Below are positions 46,378-54,531 of a stretch of DNA of 64,000 nucleotides, one piece after another; position 1 is the stretch's first letter; every line of letters starts with the position of its first letter. This stretch comes from Croceicoccus bisphenolivorans (GTDB lineage: Bacteria; Pseudomonadota; Alphaproteobacteria; Sphingomonadales; Sphingomonadaceae): contig NZ_LRSE01000004.1 of the NCBI RefSeq assembly GCF_001634625.1, positions 62,001-126,000 on the forward strand. The letters run 5' to 3'. The translations under genes and the position numbers were made by a program. The notes beneath the pieces were generated by a model that was not told the DNA's origin, made no database searches, and worked only from the letters and a program-made list of their open reading frames with translations.

Positions 46378-48429
46378 ATGCCACGTCGCCAATCGATACT
46401 CGCCGCGCTGGCCGCCTCGGCCGCACTTGTCGCCCCTTCCGCCTTCGCGCAGGATGCAGGCGATGACGATGGCGGCACCGTGCGTTTCGGCGAACCCATC
46501 TTCGTGGATGGCAAAGGCCTGCCCGAAACGCCGGCGACGGAGGCCTATGACGTTACCGTGCTGGAGCGGGAGGACCTGATCGCCACCGGATCGGGCCGGA
46601 TAGAGGATGCCCTGTCCAACATCGCCGGTTTCCAGCAGTTCCGCCGGTCGGACAGCCGTTCTTCCAACCCCTCTGCACAGGGCGCGACATTGCGGGCGCT
46701 GGGCGGCAATGCAAGCAGCCGCGCGCTCGTCCTGCTGGACGGGGTGCCGATGTCCGATCCGTTCTTCGGCTACATCCCGTTCAGCGCCATCGCGCCCGAA
46801 CGGCTGGCCAGTGCGCGGGTCACGCGCGGCGGCGGTTCCGGCCCGTTTGGTGCGGGCGCGCTGGCGGGCACGATCGAACTGACCAGCGCCGGATACGAAC
46901 AGCTGGCAGGGGTTTCGGGGCAGGGCCTTGTCAACGATCGCGGAGAGACGGAGCTTTCCGCCACGCTGGGGCAAAAGCTGGGTGCTGGTTACGTCCTTGC
47001 ATCGGGCCGCTGGGATCACGGCAAGGGTTTCTACACGACGCCGGTCGACCAGCGCGTCGATGCCACGGCGCGGGCGCGTTACGACAGCTGGTCGGGGCAG
47101 GTGCGCGGGGTTGCCCCCCTGTCGGCCACGGTCGAGATGCAGGCCAATGTCCTGATCTTCGACGATAATCGTACGCTGCGTTTCGAAGGGGCCGATTCGT
47201 CGAGTAAGGGGCAGGATGCCAGTCTGCGTTTCGTGGGGCGCGGCGACTGGGCGTTTGACCTTCTCGGCTATGTGCAGGCGCGCAATTTCACCAATGTGGT
47301 CATCAGTTCCACCCGCTTCGTGCCCGTGCTGGACCAGCGCAACACGCCGTCAACCGGCATCGGCGGCAAGTTCGAACTGCGCCCGCCAGTGGGCGATGCC
47401 CATACGCTGCGGCTGGGCGCGGACTGGCGCATGTCCGATGGCGAGCTTTACGAAACGGCGATCTTCACATCGGGCGCGATCAACGAACGCCGCAATGCGG
47501 GCGGCACGACCAGCGATCTGGGCCTCTATGTGGAGGATGATTATACCGTTGGCGCGCTGACGCTGACGGCGGGTGCGCGCGCGGACCGCTATGTCATTCG
47601 CGACGGTTTCTACAAGACGACCGATGCTGCCGGAAACACGAAGCAGGATATCCGTTACGACGACCGGTCGGGCTGGAAGGGATCGTTTCGCGGCGGCGCG
47701 GTGTTCGACATCGGCGACATCGCGCAATTGCGCGCGGCAGCCTATACCGGCCTGCGCCTGCCGACGCTGAACGAGCTTTATCGCGGTTTCGTCGTCTTTC
47801 CGGTGACGACACAGGCCAATGCGGATCTCGTCCCAGAAAAGCTGGAAGGGTACGAGGCGGGTATCGACCTGACGCCGGGCGAGGGCGTGCGGTTGTCGCT
47901 GACGGCTTTCGACAACAAGGTGAAGAACGCGGTCGCCAACGTCACCATCGTGAAGGATTCGCTGCGCCAGCGGCAGAACATCGATTCGATCCGCGCCAAG
48001 GGTATCGAATTTTCGGCGGGGATCGATCGCGGCATCGTCAGCCTGAACGGTTCGCTGGCCTATACCGATGCCACCGCCCACGATTCGGTGCCGCGTCCCG
48101 ATGATACCAGCTTCGACGGCAACCGCCCGGCGCAGACGCCCAAGTGGGTGGCGGGCGCGACGCTGGCGGTGAAACCGGCCGATGGCTGGCTGCTCTCGAC
48201 AACGGTTCGTTATGTCGGCAAACAGTTCGAAGACGACCTGGAAGAGAACTCCATGCCATCCGCAACCACGTTCGATGCCTATGCCCGCGTTCCGCTGACC
48301 CAAGGCATCTCGTTCGTCCTGCGCGGGGAAAACCTCACCGACGAGGAAATCGTGACCCGCAACCAGGGCGGTTCGATCGATTTCGGCGCGCCGCGCACAG
48401 TCTGGGCGGGGATCGGCTTCAACTTGTGA
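46378..48429 (+). CDS. TonB-dependent outer-membrane receptor of the quinoprotein island
   Basis: This receptor of about 683 residues has a signal peptide (MPRRQSILAALAASAALVAPSAFAQ), a plug domain (VTVLEREDLIATGSGRIEDALSNIAGFQQF, RALVLLDGVPMSDPFFGYIPF, FGAGALAGTIELTSAG) and a 22-stranded barrel ending GAPRTVWAGIGFNL. Ligand unknown. Its place inside a PQQ-alcohol island suggests import of PQQ or of lanthanide chelates, both known tasks of such receptors elsewhere; this is inference. Three ATGs in a row at 46372, 46375 and 46378; the last has the best spacing from AGCAGGG. Confidence 0.9.
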   Translation: MPRRQSILAALAASAALVAPSAFAQDAGDDDGGTVRFGEPIFVDGKGLPETPATEAYDVTVLEREDLIATGSGRIEDALSNIAGFQQFRRSDSRSSNPSAQGATLRALGGNASSRALVLLDGVPMSDPFFGYIPFSAIAPERLASARVTRGGGSGPFGAGALAGTIELTSAGYEQLAGVSGQGLVNDRGETELSATLGQKLGAGYVLASGRWDHGKGFYTTPVDQRVDATARARYDSWSGQVRGVAPLSATVEMQANVLIFDDNRTLRFEGADSSSKGQDASLRFVGRGDWAFDLLGYVQARNFTNVVISSTRFVPVLDQRNTPSTGIGGKFELRPPVGDAHTLRLGADWRMSDGELYETAIFTSGAINERRNAGGTTSDLGLYVEDDYTVGALTLTAGARADRYVIRDGFYKTTDAAGNTKQDIRYDDRSGWKGSFRGGAVFDIGDIAQLRAAAYTGLRLPTLNELYRGFVVFPVTTQANADLVPEKLEGYEAGIDLTPGEGVRLSLTAFDNKVKNAVANVTIVKDSLRQRQNIDSIRAKGIEFSAGIDRGIVSLNGSLAYTDATAHDSVPRPDDTSFDGNRPAQTPKWVAGATLAVKPADGWLLSTTVRYVGKQFEDDLEENSMPSATTFDAYARVPLTQGISFVLRGENLTDEEIVTRNQGGSIDFGAPRTVWAGIGFNL

Positions 48430-48439
48430 GACCGACATC

Positions 48440-48964
48440 TTGAACACGAGTATCGCGCGTTACAACACCGTTGCCCGCGCCCTTCACTGGACCATCGCGG
48501 TTCTTTTGATCGGCAATATCGTAGGGGGCTTGCTGCACGAACCGCTGGAAGACGTGGTCCAGATCATGCCGGTGCACAAGGCCATCGGCATGACGGTGCT
48601 GGCCCTGTCGCTGGCGCGGCTGGCGTGGCGGATCGTTTCGCGCACGCCGCCGCTTCCCGCGCATATGCCGAAATGGGAAGTGGGCGCGGCCCATGCGACC
48701 CACACGCTGCTCTATGTGCTGATGATCGGCCTGCCGCTCAGTGGCTGGATATTTTCTTCGGCGGGCAAGTACCCGCTGAACTGGTTCGGCCTGTTCGACA
48801 TTCCGAAATTCGCGATCACGAAGGAAAACCCGCTGGTCGGCATCGCGCACGAAGGGCACGAGGTGATGGCCTTCATCGCCATTGCGTTGATCGTCCTGCA
48901 CATCGGCGCGGCGCTGCGGCATCACTTCGTGCTGAAGGACACGGTGCTGCGCCGGATGCTCTAA
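48440..48964 (+). CDS. Cytochrome b561
   Basis: This 174-residue inner-membrane di-haem cytochrome has four helices, with histidines in ALHWTIAVLL, MPVHKAIGM, ATHTLLYVLMIGLPLSG and HEGHEVMAFIAIALIVLHIGAALRHHF. It probably links the quinone pool to periplasmic redox partners. It begins with TTG, ten bases after the TonB-receptor stop, and so is likely cotranscribed with it. Its last four bases overlap the convergent zinc-hydrolase gene. Confidence 0.88.
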   Translation: MNTSIARYNTVARALHWTIAVLLIGNIVGGLLHEPLEDVVQIMPVHKAIGMTVLALSLARLAWRIVSRTPPLPAHMPKWEVGAAHATHTLLYVLMIGLPLSGWIFSSAGKYPLNWFGLFDIPKFAITKENPLVGIAHEGHEVMAFIAIALIVLHIGAALRHHFVLKDTVLRRML

Positions 48965-49914
48965 TCGATGCGCGGCAGCAGCTGCGCTTCCAGTTTCGGG
49001 TAATAGTGCGAAACGCTGCGCTGCAATTCGTAGCGCGCGACTTTCAGGTCTGCGAAACGGGTGGGGATGGCCATCGCGCCAGCCTCGGTCATGTCCTTGC
49101 CGGTCAGCACCGCATCGTGCAGCGAATCGTGCAGCCATGTCAGCCAGTCGCGGGTCTGCGCGATGGACGTGCCATCGCTATCGGGCGGGCCGTGGCCCGG
49201 CACCAGCAGCTTGTGCGCAATGCCCTCCAGCCGGTCCAGCGCGGTTAGCCAGCGGGCGATGTCGGCATGTGGCGTGGCCGGAGCGCGATCGTGGAACAGC
49301 AGGTCGCCGCCGATCAGCGTGCCGGTAGCCTTGTCGAGGATGACGAGATCGCCGTTGCTGTGCCCGTCCATCGCGTAAATTTCGAAGCTGCGCCCGCCGA
49401 ACGTCGCTTCGCCCGGCGCAACGTCTCCTTGCGGTATGGCTACGTGGGTGCCCGCCATCCAGTCCGCCAGCATCCGGTACATCGCGTCGGAAAAGCCGCT
49501 GCCCTCGCTTTCCAGATCGTGGCGGGTGGCGGGAAGGGCGTGGACGATCGCCGGATCGAACGCGCCCGCGCCGAAGGAATGGTCGGGGTGGAGGTGCGTG
49601 ATGTAGACCCGCGCGACATCCATGCCGGTCACGTTGCGCGACAGGGCGGCAAGCGCCTTGCCATATGCGAGCGAAGGGCCGGGATCGATCAGCACCGTGC
49701 CCGTATCGGTTGCGATCAGCACCGCGTTGGCGATCGCGCCGCCGTTGGTGAAATCAATGGCCTCGTCCGCGCCGCGCACCAGCCAGACGCCATCTGCGAT
49801 CAGGCTTGCCTGCGGGTGATAGCCGGATGCGAAAATCTCGCCACGGGCGATGGCGGGAAGCAATGTTCCGCCCGCCAGCGTGGCGGCGATCATATGGCGG
49901 CGGCTGGCGATCAT
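48961..49914 (-). CDS. Quinoprotein-relay zinc metallohydrolase (metallo-beta-lactamase fold)
   Basis: This 317-residue exported protein of the metallo-beta-lactamase fold has the signal MIASRRHMIAATLAGGTLLPAIARG and metal site THLHPDHSFGAG, with further ligands in AMDGHSNGDLVI and LVPGHGPPDSD. Members related to SoxH occur with quinoprotein dehydrogenases and SoxYZ-like carriers; their substrate is not known, although the pairing implies action on a carrier-bound sulfur adduct. It overlaps the carrier gene upstream by four bases (ATGA). Confidence 0.87.
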   Translation of the reverse strand: MIASRRHMIAATLAGGTLLPAIARGEIFASGYHPQASLIADGVWLVRGADEAIDFTNGGAIANAVLIATDTGTVLIDPGPSLAYGKALAALSRNVTGMDVARVYITHLHPDHSFGAGAFDPAIVHALPATRHDLESEGSGFSDAMYRMLADWMAGTHVAIPQGDVAPGEATFGGRSFEIYAMDGHSNGDLVILDKATGTLIGGDLLFHDRAPATPHADIARWLTALDRLEGIAHKLLVPGHGPPDSDGTSIAQTRDWLTWLHDSLHDAVLTGKDMTEAGAMAIPTRFADLKVARYELQRSVSHYYPKLEAQLLPRID

Positions 49915-50696
49915 GGTTTCGGATTTGACCCGCTTGCCGGTGCGATCCGCCCTGAAAATTCCAGCCCGCCGGTATCGCGCGCGGCAATGCTGACGGGGCC
50001 GCCTTTGCCTTCGACTTCCAGCGTGAAAGCGGGATCTTCGGCCACCGATCCGTAGATCGTCATTGCGGCAAGTTCCTCGCCGTCCGCGTCGCTGATTTGC
50101 AGCGTCTCGATGTTGTAGGCCGGAATATTCTCGACAAGGCCGGTGTCCATCGGGTGGCGGAAACCGAAGCGCAGGCGGGTGCCGCTGCTGTCGGCCCATC
50201 CGGCGCCGCGCATTTCGCCAAGGTGATCCGCCCAGTCGCCGCGCACCCGGCTGACCGGCGGGGCGGAACAGCCGCCGCCCGCCGCATCGATCCAGCCGCC
50301 CGCGACGTGCCATGTGCCGTCGGCCAGTTGCACCGCGGCGCGCACCGGCGTGCGCTGGTCCAGCTTGATGCGCGTGGCAACGAAGGGTGCAGCATGAAGC
50401 GGGCGATAGTCGATGGCGACGGGTATGGGGTTGAGATCGGCAAAGACGACGATGCGCTGTACGCCCTCTAGCGCGCGGGCATCGACGGTCACGGGAACGA
50501 CGTGCTGGTCCTCTGCTATGACCGGCAGGATCACTTTCACCCTGTCGTCGAAGACCACCTTGTCATCGCCGAAAATCTTTGCCCCGTGATAGTCCCACAT
50601 CGGCGATTGCAACGGATCGGCAGGCAGGGATTCTCGCGCCATTGCGGGCAAGGCGATCAGGGCCATCGCGGGCAGTATGGCGCGGTATATGCGCAT
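49911..50696 (-). CDS. Quinoprotein-associated SoxYZ-like carrier protein
   Basis: This 261-residue secreted protein (signal MRIYRAILPAMALIALPAMARE) fuses a SoxY-like half (VILPVIAEDQHVVPVTVDA, ending at the reactive-cysteine arm GGGCSAP near residue 163) with a SoxZ-like half (RFGFRHPMDTGLVENIPAYNIETLQI). In Sox systems the cysteine arm carries sulfur substrates. What this alcohol-linked version carries is unknown. The ATG at 50696 starts the signal peptide. Divergent from the CXXCW-type gene, with two oppositely oriented island motifs in the 97-base gap. Confidence 0.87.
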   Translation of the reverse strand: MRIYRAILPAMALIALPAMARESLPADPLQSPMWDYHGAKIFGDDKVVFDDRVKVILPVIAEDQHVVPVTVDARALEGVQRIVVFADLNPIPVAIDYRPLHAAPFVATRIKLDQRTPVRAAVQLADGTWHVAGGWIDAAGGGCSAPPVSRVRGDWADHLGEMRGAGWADSSGTRLRFGFRHPMDTGLVENIPAYNIETLQISDADGEELAAMTIYGSVAEDPAFTLEVEGKGGPVSIAARDTGGLEFSGRIAPASGSNPKP

Positions 50697-50697
50697 G

Positions 50698-50712
50698 GGA
50701 CCAAAGCACAAT
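50698..50712 (+). promoter_or_regulatory. Quinoprotein-island motif, site 5 (CXXCW-type gene)
   Basis: GGACCAAAGCACAAT on the plus strand, ending 81 bases before the rightward gene's start. Confidence 0.65.
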
Positions 50713-50737
50713 GTAACGAGCGGCTTGTCACGGTCAC

Positions 50738-50752
50738 ATTGCACTATAGTCC
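50738..50752 (-). promoter_or_regulatory. Quinoprotein-island motif, site 6 (SoxYZ-like carrier)
   Basis: GGACTATAGTGCAAT on the minus strand, ending 41 bases before the leftward carrier gene. With site 5 it gives each of two divergent genes its own oriented copy. Confidence 0.65.
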
Positions 50753-50793
50753 CACGCCAGAGGTGCGATGTTGACCGAGGGGAGAGATCCAGG

Positions 50794-51348
50794 ATGAGAT
50801 GCTGGAGCCGCACAATATCGGCCGCGATCTGCGCCCTGTTCATGGCCGCACCGGCTGCCGCGCAGGATTTCGACGCCGATGGTTATCGCGCAGCCAGCTA
50901 TCGCGCGCCGGTGGACCGCGATCCGCGCCCTGCCGCGCGCCTTGCGCTTCCCGCCGCGCTGTTGTTGCAGCCGGGGCGCGATGCGCTGTTCATCGATGTC
51001 CTGCCCGCCATGGGCGGCGTTCGCGATGCATCGACCGGCCAGTGGCGACTGGGCGAGGAGCACCTGACCATTCCGGGCGCTGTCTGGCATCCCGAAGCAG
51101 GGCGCAGCGAACCCGATCCCGCGCTGTGGAACGCGCTGGTGGCAGAGGTGGAGCGTGCACGCCGCACCGATCCGCACGTGCCGGTGATCCTGTTCTGTCG
51201 CACCGATTGCTGGATGGGCTGGAACGCGGCCCGCAGGCTGGCATCACAAGGGCAGACGAATATCTGGTGGCTGGCCGAAGGGATCGAAGGCTGGCGCAAA
51301 AGCAACGAACTGGTGATCGCCGAGCCGGTCATCGTTCCGGAACGGTAG
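50794..51348 (+). CDS. PQQ-catabolism-associated CXXCW-type rhodanese-like protein
   Basis: This 184-residue exported protein (signal MRCWSRTISAAICALFMAAPAAAQ) has a rhodanese-like core. DALFIDVLPAMGGVRDA and IPGAVWHPEAGRSE precede the conserved cysteine loop FCRTDCWMGWNAAR and a C-terminal NIWWLAEGIEGWRKS. Proteins with this cysteine-tryptophan motif are marker genes of quinoprotein alcohol oxidation; the role is unknown but the rhodanese fold again suggests sulfur transfer, as with the SoxYZ-like carrier. GGGGAGAG precedes the ATG at 50794. Confidence 0.88.
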   Translation: MRCWSRTISAAICALFMAAPAAAQDFDADGYRAASYRAPVDRDPRPAARLALPAALLLQPGRDALFIDVLPAMGGVRDASTGQWRLGEEHLTIPGAVWHPEAGRSEPDPALWNALVAEVERARRTDPHVPVILFCRTDCWMGWNAARRLASQGQTNIWWLAEGIEGWRKSNELVIAEPVIVPER

Positions 51349-51387
51349 ATCGCCGCGTCAAGGAAAGCCCGCCCAAGGAGAACGCAC

Positions 51388-51681
51388 ATGGCAAAGCTGA
51401 TGGTCTATTACCCGCGTCACGAAGGCTGCCGGTTCGACCGCTCCTATTATGAGGGGGCACACATGGCGCTGGTCGCCGAAGCGTGGGGCCCTGCCGGCAT
51501 GAGCGGTGCCGCGATCGAATGGCCGGTCGACGACCAGCAGCCATTCGCCTGTCTCGTTGCGCTGGACTTCCCGGACCAGGCGGCCATCGACAGTGCGCTG
51601 TGCTGTGCCGCCACGCCGGGCGTGCTGGCCGATGTCGCCGTGTTTACCGACATCAAGCCGGGCATTTACCGCACAGCCTGA
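51388..51681 (+). CDS. EthD-family small protein
   Basis: This 97-residue cytoplasmic protein of the dimeric alpha-beta-barrel type (KLMVYYPRHEGCRFDRSYYEGAHMALV, then VADVAVFTDIKPGIY) matches EthD-family proteins, which often lie beside oxidation clusters. AAGGAG lies eight bases ahead of the ATG. It follows the CXXCW-type gene by 39 bases and is probably in the same transcript. Function unknown. Confidence 0.85.
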   Translation: MAKLMVYYPRHEGCRFDRSYYEGAHMALVAEAWGPAGMSGAAIEWPVDDQQPFACLVALDFPDQAAIDSALCCAATPGVLADVAVFTDIKPGIYRTA

Positions 51682-51701
51682 TCCGCGACAGCCGCCATGC
51701 G

Positions 51702-51734
51702 AAAAGGGTCCGGCGGAGAGCGTCCGGACCCTTC
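51702..51734 (-). terminator. Terminator after the second cytochrome c gene (also faces the EthD gene)
   Basis: A ten-base-pair stem, AAGGGTCCGG with CCGGACCCTT (51704-51713 and 51724-51733). On the minus strand it is followed by TTTTCGC. A second hairpin, CCGGCTG-TCCG-CAGCCGG (51744-51761), sits between it and the cytochrome stop. Confidence 0.75.
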
Positions 51735-51771
51735 TCCCGTCGTCCGGCTGTCCGCAGCCGGAAGAAACGGA

Positions 51772-52353
51772 TCAGCGCAGCGTTTTCAGGTAATCGATCA
51801 TTTCCTTCCGCTTGGCCGCGTCTTTCAGGCCGGGGAAGCTCATGCGGTTGCCGGGCACCAGCTTGCGCGGATTTTCCAGCCATGCGTCCAGCGTCTCGTC
51901 GTTCCATGTCAGGCCCGAATTGGTGAGCGCGTCGGAATAGTTGAAACCGGCGTGAACTCCGGCAGCTTTGCCATAAGTGCCCCACAGGTTCGGGCCGAGC
52001 TTGTTCTCGCCGCCCTTTTCAACCGTGTGGCACACCGCGCAGCGCGCGAAAGTGGCCGGCGCCTGGGCCGCGGCAACAGCGACCGGTTCCGGTTTCGGTG
52101 CAGGCTTCGGTTCGGCCTTGGGCTCGGCGGCGGCTTCCTTGCTGGCTTCGGGGGTCGGGGTCGCCTCCGGCGTAGCTTCAGCCGCGGGCGTTGCGGTCCC
52201 TTCCGGCTCCATCGCCGCGTCTGTCCCGGTTGCCACCGGCTCCGGCGTCGCGCTCGTTTCCTCGGCAGCCGGCTGCTCTGCCTGTTCACCGCCCGAGCAG
52301 GCGGCAAGGGCCAGCGCGAGAGCAGGGGTTATCACTGTGGCGTATCGCATCAT
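51772..52353 (-). CDS. Lipid-anchored class I cytochrome c with long Pro/Ala/Glu linker
   Basis: A protein of about 193 residues starts with a lipoprotein signal (MMRYATVITPALALALAACSGG; the lipobox cysteine follows ALAA). About 80 residues of low complexity follow (EATPEATPTPEASKEAA), and then a cytochrome c domain with FARCAVCHTVEKGG, KLGPNLWG and the axial methionine in GNRMSFPGLKD. The linker would let a membrane-tethered haem reach across the periplasm. It is controlled with the alcohol-oxidation island, as it has its own motif copy. ATGs at 52353 and 52350 are both possible after GAGG. Confidence 0.9.
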   Translation of the reverse strand: MMRYATVITPALALALAACSGGEQAEQPAAEETSATPEPVATGTDAAMEPEGTATPAAEATPEATPTPEASKEAAAEPKAEPKPAPKPEPVAVAAAQAPATFARCAVCHTVEKGGENKLGPNLWGTYGKAAGVHAGFNYSDALTNSGLTWNDETLDAWLENPRKLVPGNRMSFPGLKDAAKRKEMIDYLKTLR

Positions 52354-52422
52354 GTTCCTCTCAAGCCAGTCGATATCTCGAACCGTTACGACCTGCATCG
52401 CACATAATCTGCGGCGATCGAC

Positions 52423-52437
52423 ATTGCACTTTGGTCC
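52423..52437 (-). promoter_or_regulatory. Quinoprotein-island motif, site 7 (membrane cytochrome c)
   Basis: GGACCAAAGTGCAAT on the minus strand, the closest match to the consensus, ending 69 bases before the cytochrome start. Confidence 0.65.
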
Positions 52438-52475
52438 GCCATGACGCTTCTTGCCGAAATATCCGCGATTACAAG

Positions 52476-52509
52476 GAAAATCCTCCGCGCCGTTGTATTG
52501 GCGCGGAGG
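52476..52509 (-). terminator. Terminator of the trimeric autotransporter gene
   Basis: A perfect ten-base-pair stem, CCTCCGCGCC with GGCGCGGAGG (52482-52491 and 52500-52509). On the minus strand it is followed by ATTTTCC. Confidence 0.8.
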
Positions 52510-52602
52510 TTGCCCGGGTGGCGGGAGGGTCGAGGGATGGGTGGAACCCCCGCCAGCTGCGGCTCAGTCGTATCACCGGTTCTTATCGTGTCATGGCGCG
52601 GC

Positions 52603-54531
52603 TCAGAATGCGAAGCCCGCCCCGGTGCTGATCCCTGCGTAGCCGTGGGTGTCGACGGTGCCGTTGAACTTGAACACCGCGCGCCCGTCGTTGAACGCGC
52701 CGGAATAGCCCAGCGCGAAGGCCGTCTCTCCGCGATAGTGGCCGATGGCGCCGGCCATCATCCGCCCGTCGCTTTCGATGACTTGCGGCAAGCCCGCGAC
52801 GGCAAGCGCTCCGGCGGTCCCGGCATAGGACGAGCGGCGCACGTCCTTCAGGTCGAAGCCGAGTTCCGCGATCCGCGCATCGGTATAGGCGTTGGACGAT
52901 GCGATGGCCGCATCCATCCCGTCCTGCAGCTGCTGCAGGTTCACCGCATCGTTGGCGAGGTAGCCGGCCGCCACGTTATGCAGCGCAACCGGCAGGTCCG
53001 CGCTCTGGCCGACCAGCGTGGTGTGCTGGGTGATCGTGCCGCCGTTGCTGTGGGTGGGGTCGCTGGCATCCGAATACTGGATCGCGACGACCGTGCTGCC
53101 CGACACGTTGTTCTGCAGGTTGGTGATGTCCTGCGTGTTCTGGGCAATCGCGTCGGTATTCGTCTGCACCTGCTGGTTCGTCGCATAGAGCTGCGAACCG
53201 TTCACTGCATCGAGCGAGGTGGATGAAAGCGTGCCCGCCTGAACGTTGGTGACGCGAACAGGGTCCGATGTGGCGCCGACGAAGGCGACTGTCTGGGTCG
53301 GCGTGCTGCTCGGCGTCATGCCGGTGGCATTGTCGACGTAAGTGACCGGCACATTGCCGACCTGCACCTGCAGGTTGGTGATCGCCGTCGAATTGTCCGT
53401 CACGCGTGCGTCGATATTGGTGACAGAGGCATCGAGGTTAGCGATGTCGCCCTCGTTGATGGTGACACGGTTGTCGAGGTTGGCGATGTCACCTTCGTTG
53501 ATGGTGACGCGATCATCAAGGTTGGAGATATCGGTCTCGTTCTGCGAAACGCGGGTATCCAGTCCGTCGATCGCGTCGGTATTCGCCTGTACCTGCAAGT
53601 TGGTGGCATAGAGCTGCGACCCGTTGACCGCATCGGTAGAGGCGGCGTCCAGCGTACCGGCGGCGACGTTGGTGATGGTCGTGCCGCTTGCGCCAAGCAG
53701 CGTGACGGAAGCGTAAGTGCCGTCATCGTACTGCACCGATGCGTCGTCCAGCGCGGCCAGGGCGTCCAGCGCGCCCTGCACTTGCCCGACGGTGGCGGCA
53801 TCGGTCAGTTCGCTGCCGGGGGCGACGTTGGTGATCTTGCGTTCGGACCCGACAGCGCCGACCGAGAATTCACCGGCGGACGACCACGTGCCGGCAAGGC
53901 CGGGCGATACGTAGTCGGTTTCCGCGCCGCGGATCGCCATCGAACCGGCGCCGATCGCGACGGAGTTTTCCATCGTGACCGAAGCGCCGGTGCCGATGGC
54001 GACTGCGCCGAATGCCCCCGCGTCGGTCGACGCATTGTTGCCAAGGGCAATGGCGTCGATCTCGGCTGCCGAAGCGGTCAGCCCATTGGCACCAAGGCCG
54101 GTGATGGCGTTGCCGCCGATGGCGATACCGGCCTCCTGGTTCAGTGTGTAGCCGTCAGCCGCGACGTTGCAGGCATCGGAAGACGTGATCAGGTTGCCTT
54201 CGGTGTCGAGCACGGTCAGCGCGATCTGGTCTCCGTCGGCGATGGACTGGAGGACGGAGGACAGGTCGCTGTTGAGATCCGGCAGGTTCAAGAGCGGGTT
54301 CAGGATGACCGTCAGGTCGATCAGGCTGTTGACCGTGTTTTCGATATTGCTGATCGGTTGAACAGTAACACCGACAATGTCGGTAACGGCCGAAGGATCG
54401 AGGCTGATCCCGGTGCAAACGTCGACCGCCGGCTGTAATGCCTGCGCCTGCGCGCATGTCGAAAAGGCCAGTACCCCCAGAGCACTGGCGGCGTAAAATG
54501 TGGCGCGAGCAAATTTCGGATTGGTGTGCAT
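52603..54531 (-). CDS. YadA/Hia-type trimeric autotransporter adhesin (compact)
   Basis: This 642-residue surface protein has a signal peptide (ending near CAQAQA), a head region with left-handed-roll repeats (IDAIALGNNAST, AVAIGTGASV, SVAIGAGS), neck/stalk motifs (KITNVAPGSELTDAATVGQV and twice DAVNGSQLYATN), a coiled-coil stalk with 14-residue repeats (NLDDRVTINEGDIA), and a C-terminal YadA anchor of about 70 residues ending in F. Three chains form one barrel and a shared stalk for adhesion. It is short for the family. ATG 54531 starts the signal peptide. Preceded by an unusually AT-rich region. Confidence 0.9.
   Translation of the reverse strand: MHTNPKFARATFYAASALGVLAFSTCAQAQALQPAVDVCTGISLDPSAVTDIVGVTVQPISNIENTVNSLIDLTVILNPLLNLPDLNSDLSSVLQSIADGDQIALTVLDTEGNLITSSDACNVAADGYTLNQEAGIAIGGNAITGLGANGLTASAAEIDAIALGNNASTDAGAFGAVAIGTGASVTMENSVAIGAGSMAIRGAETDYVSPGLAGTWSSAGEFSVGAVGSERKITNVAPGSELTDAATVGQVQGALDALAALDDASVQYDDGTYASVTLLGASGTTITNVAAGTLDAASTDAVNGSQLYATNLQVQANTDAIDGLDTRVSQNETDISNLDDRVTINEGDIANLDNRVTINEGDIANLDASVTNIDARVTDNSTAITNLQVQVGNVPVTYVDNATGMTPSSTPTQTVAFVGATSDPVRVTNVQAGTLSSTSLDAVNGSQLYATNQQVQTNTDAIAQNTQDITNLQNNVSGSTVVAIQYSDASDPTHSNGGTITQHTTLVGQSADLPVALHNVAAGYLANDAVNLQQLQDGMDAAIASSNAYTDARIAELGFDLKDVRRSSYAGTAGALAVAGLPQVIESDGRMMAGAIGHYRGETAFALGYSGAFNDGRAVFKFNGTVDTHGYAGISTGAGFAF
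53441..53524 (-). repeat. Two tandem 42-base units inside the autotransporter stalk
   Basis: Units at 53441-53482 and 53483-53524 encode NLDNRVTINEGDIA and NLDDRVTINEGDIA and differ at a minority of bases. Degenerate further units flank them. In-frame repeats of this type can change stalk length by recombination. Confidence 0.75.

Noticed and set aside
52441-53226. Plus-strand frame running into the autotransporter
   Set aside because: It lies opposite the YadA anchor domain, begins inside the terminator region and has no plausible product.
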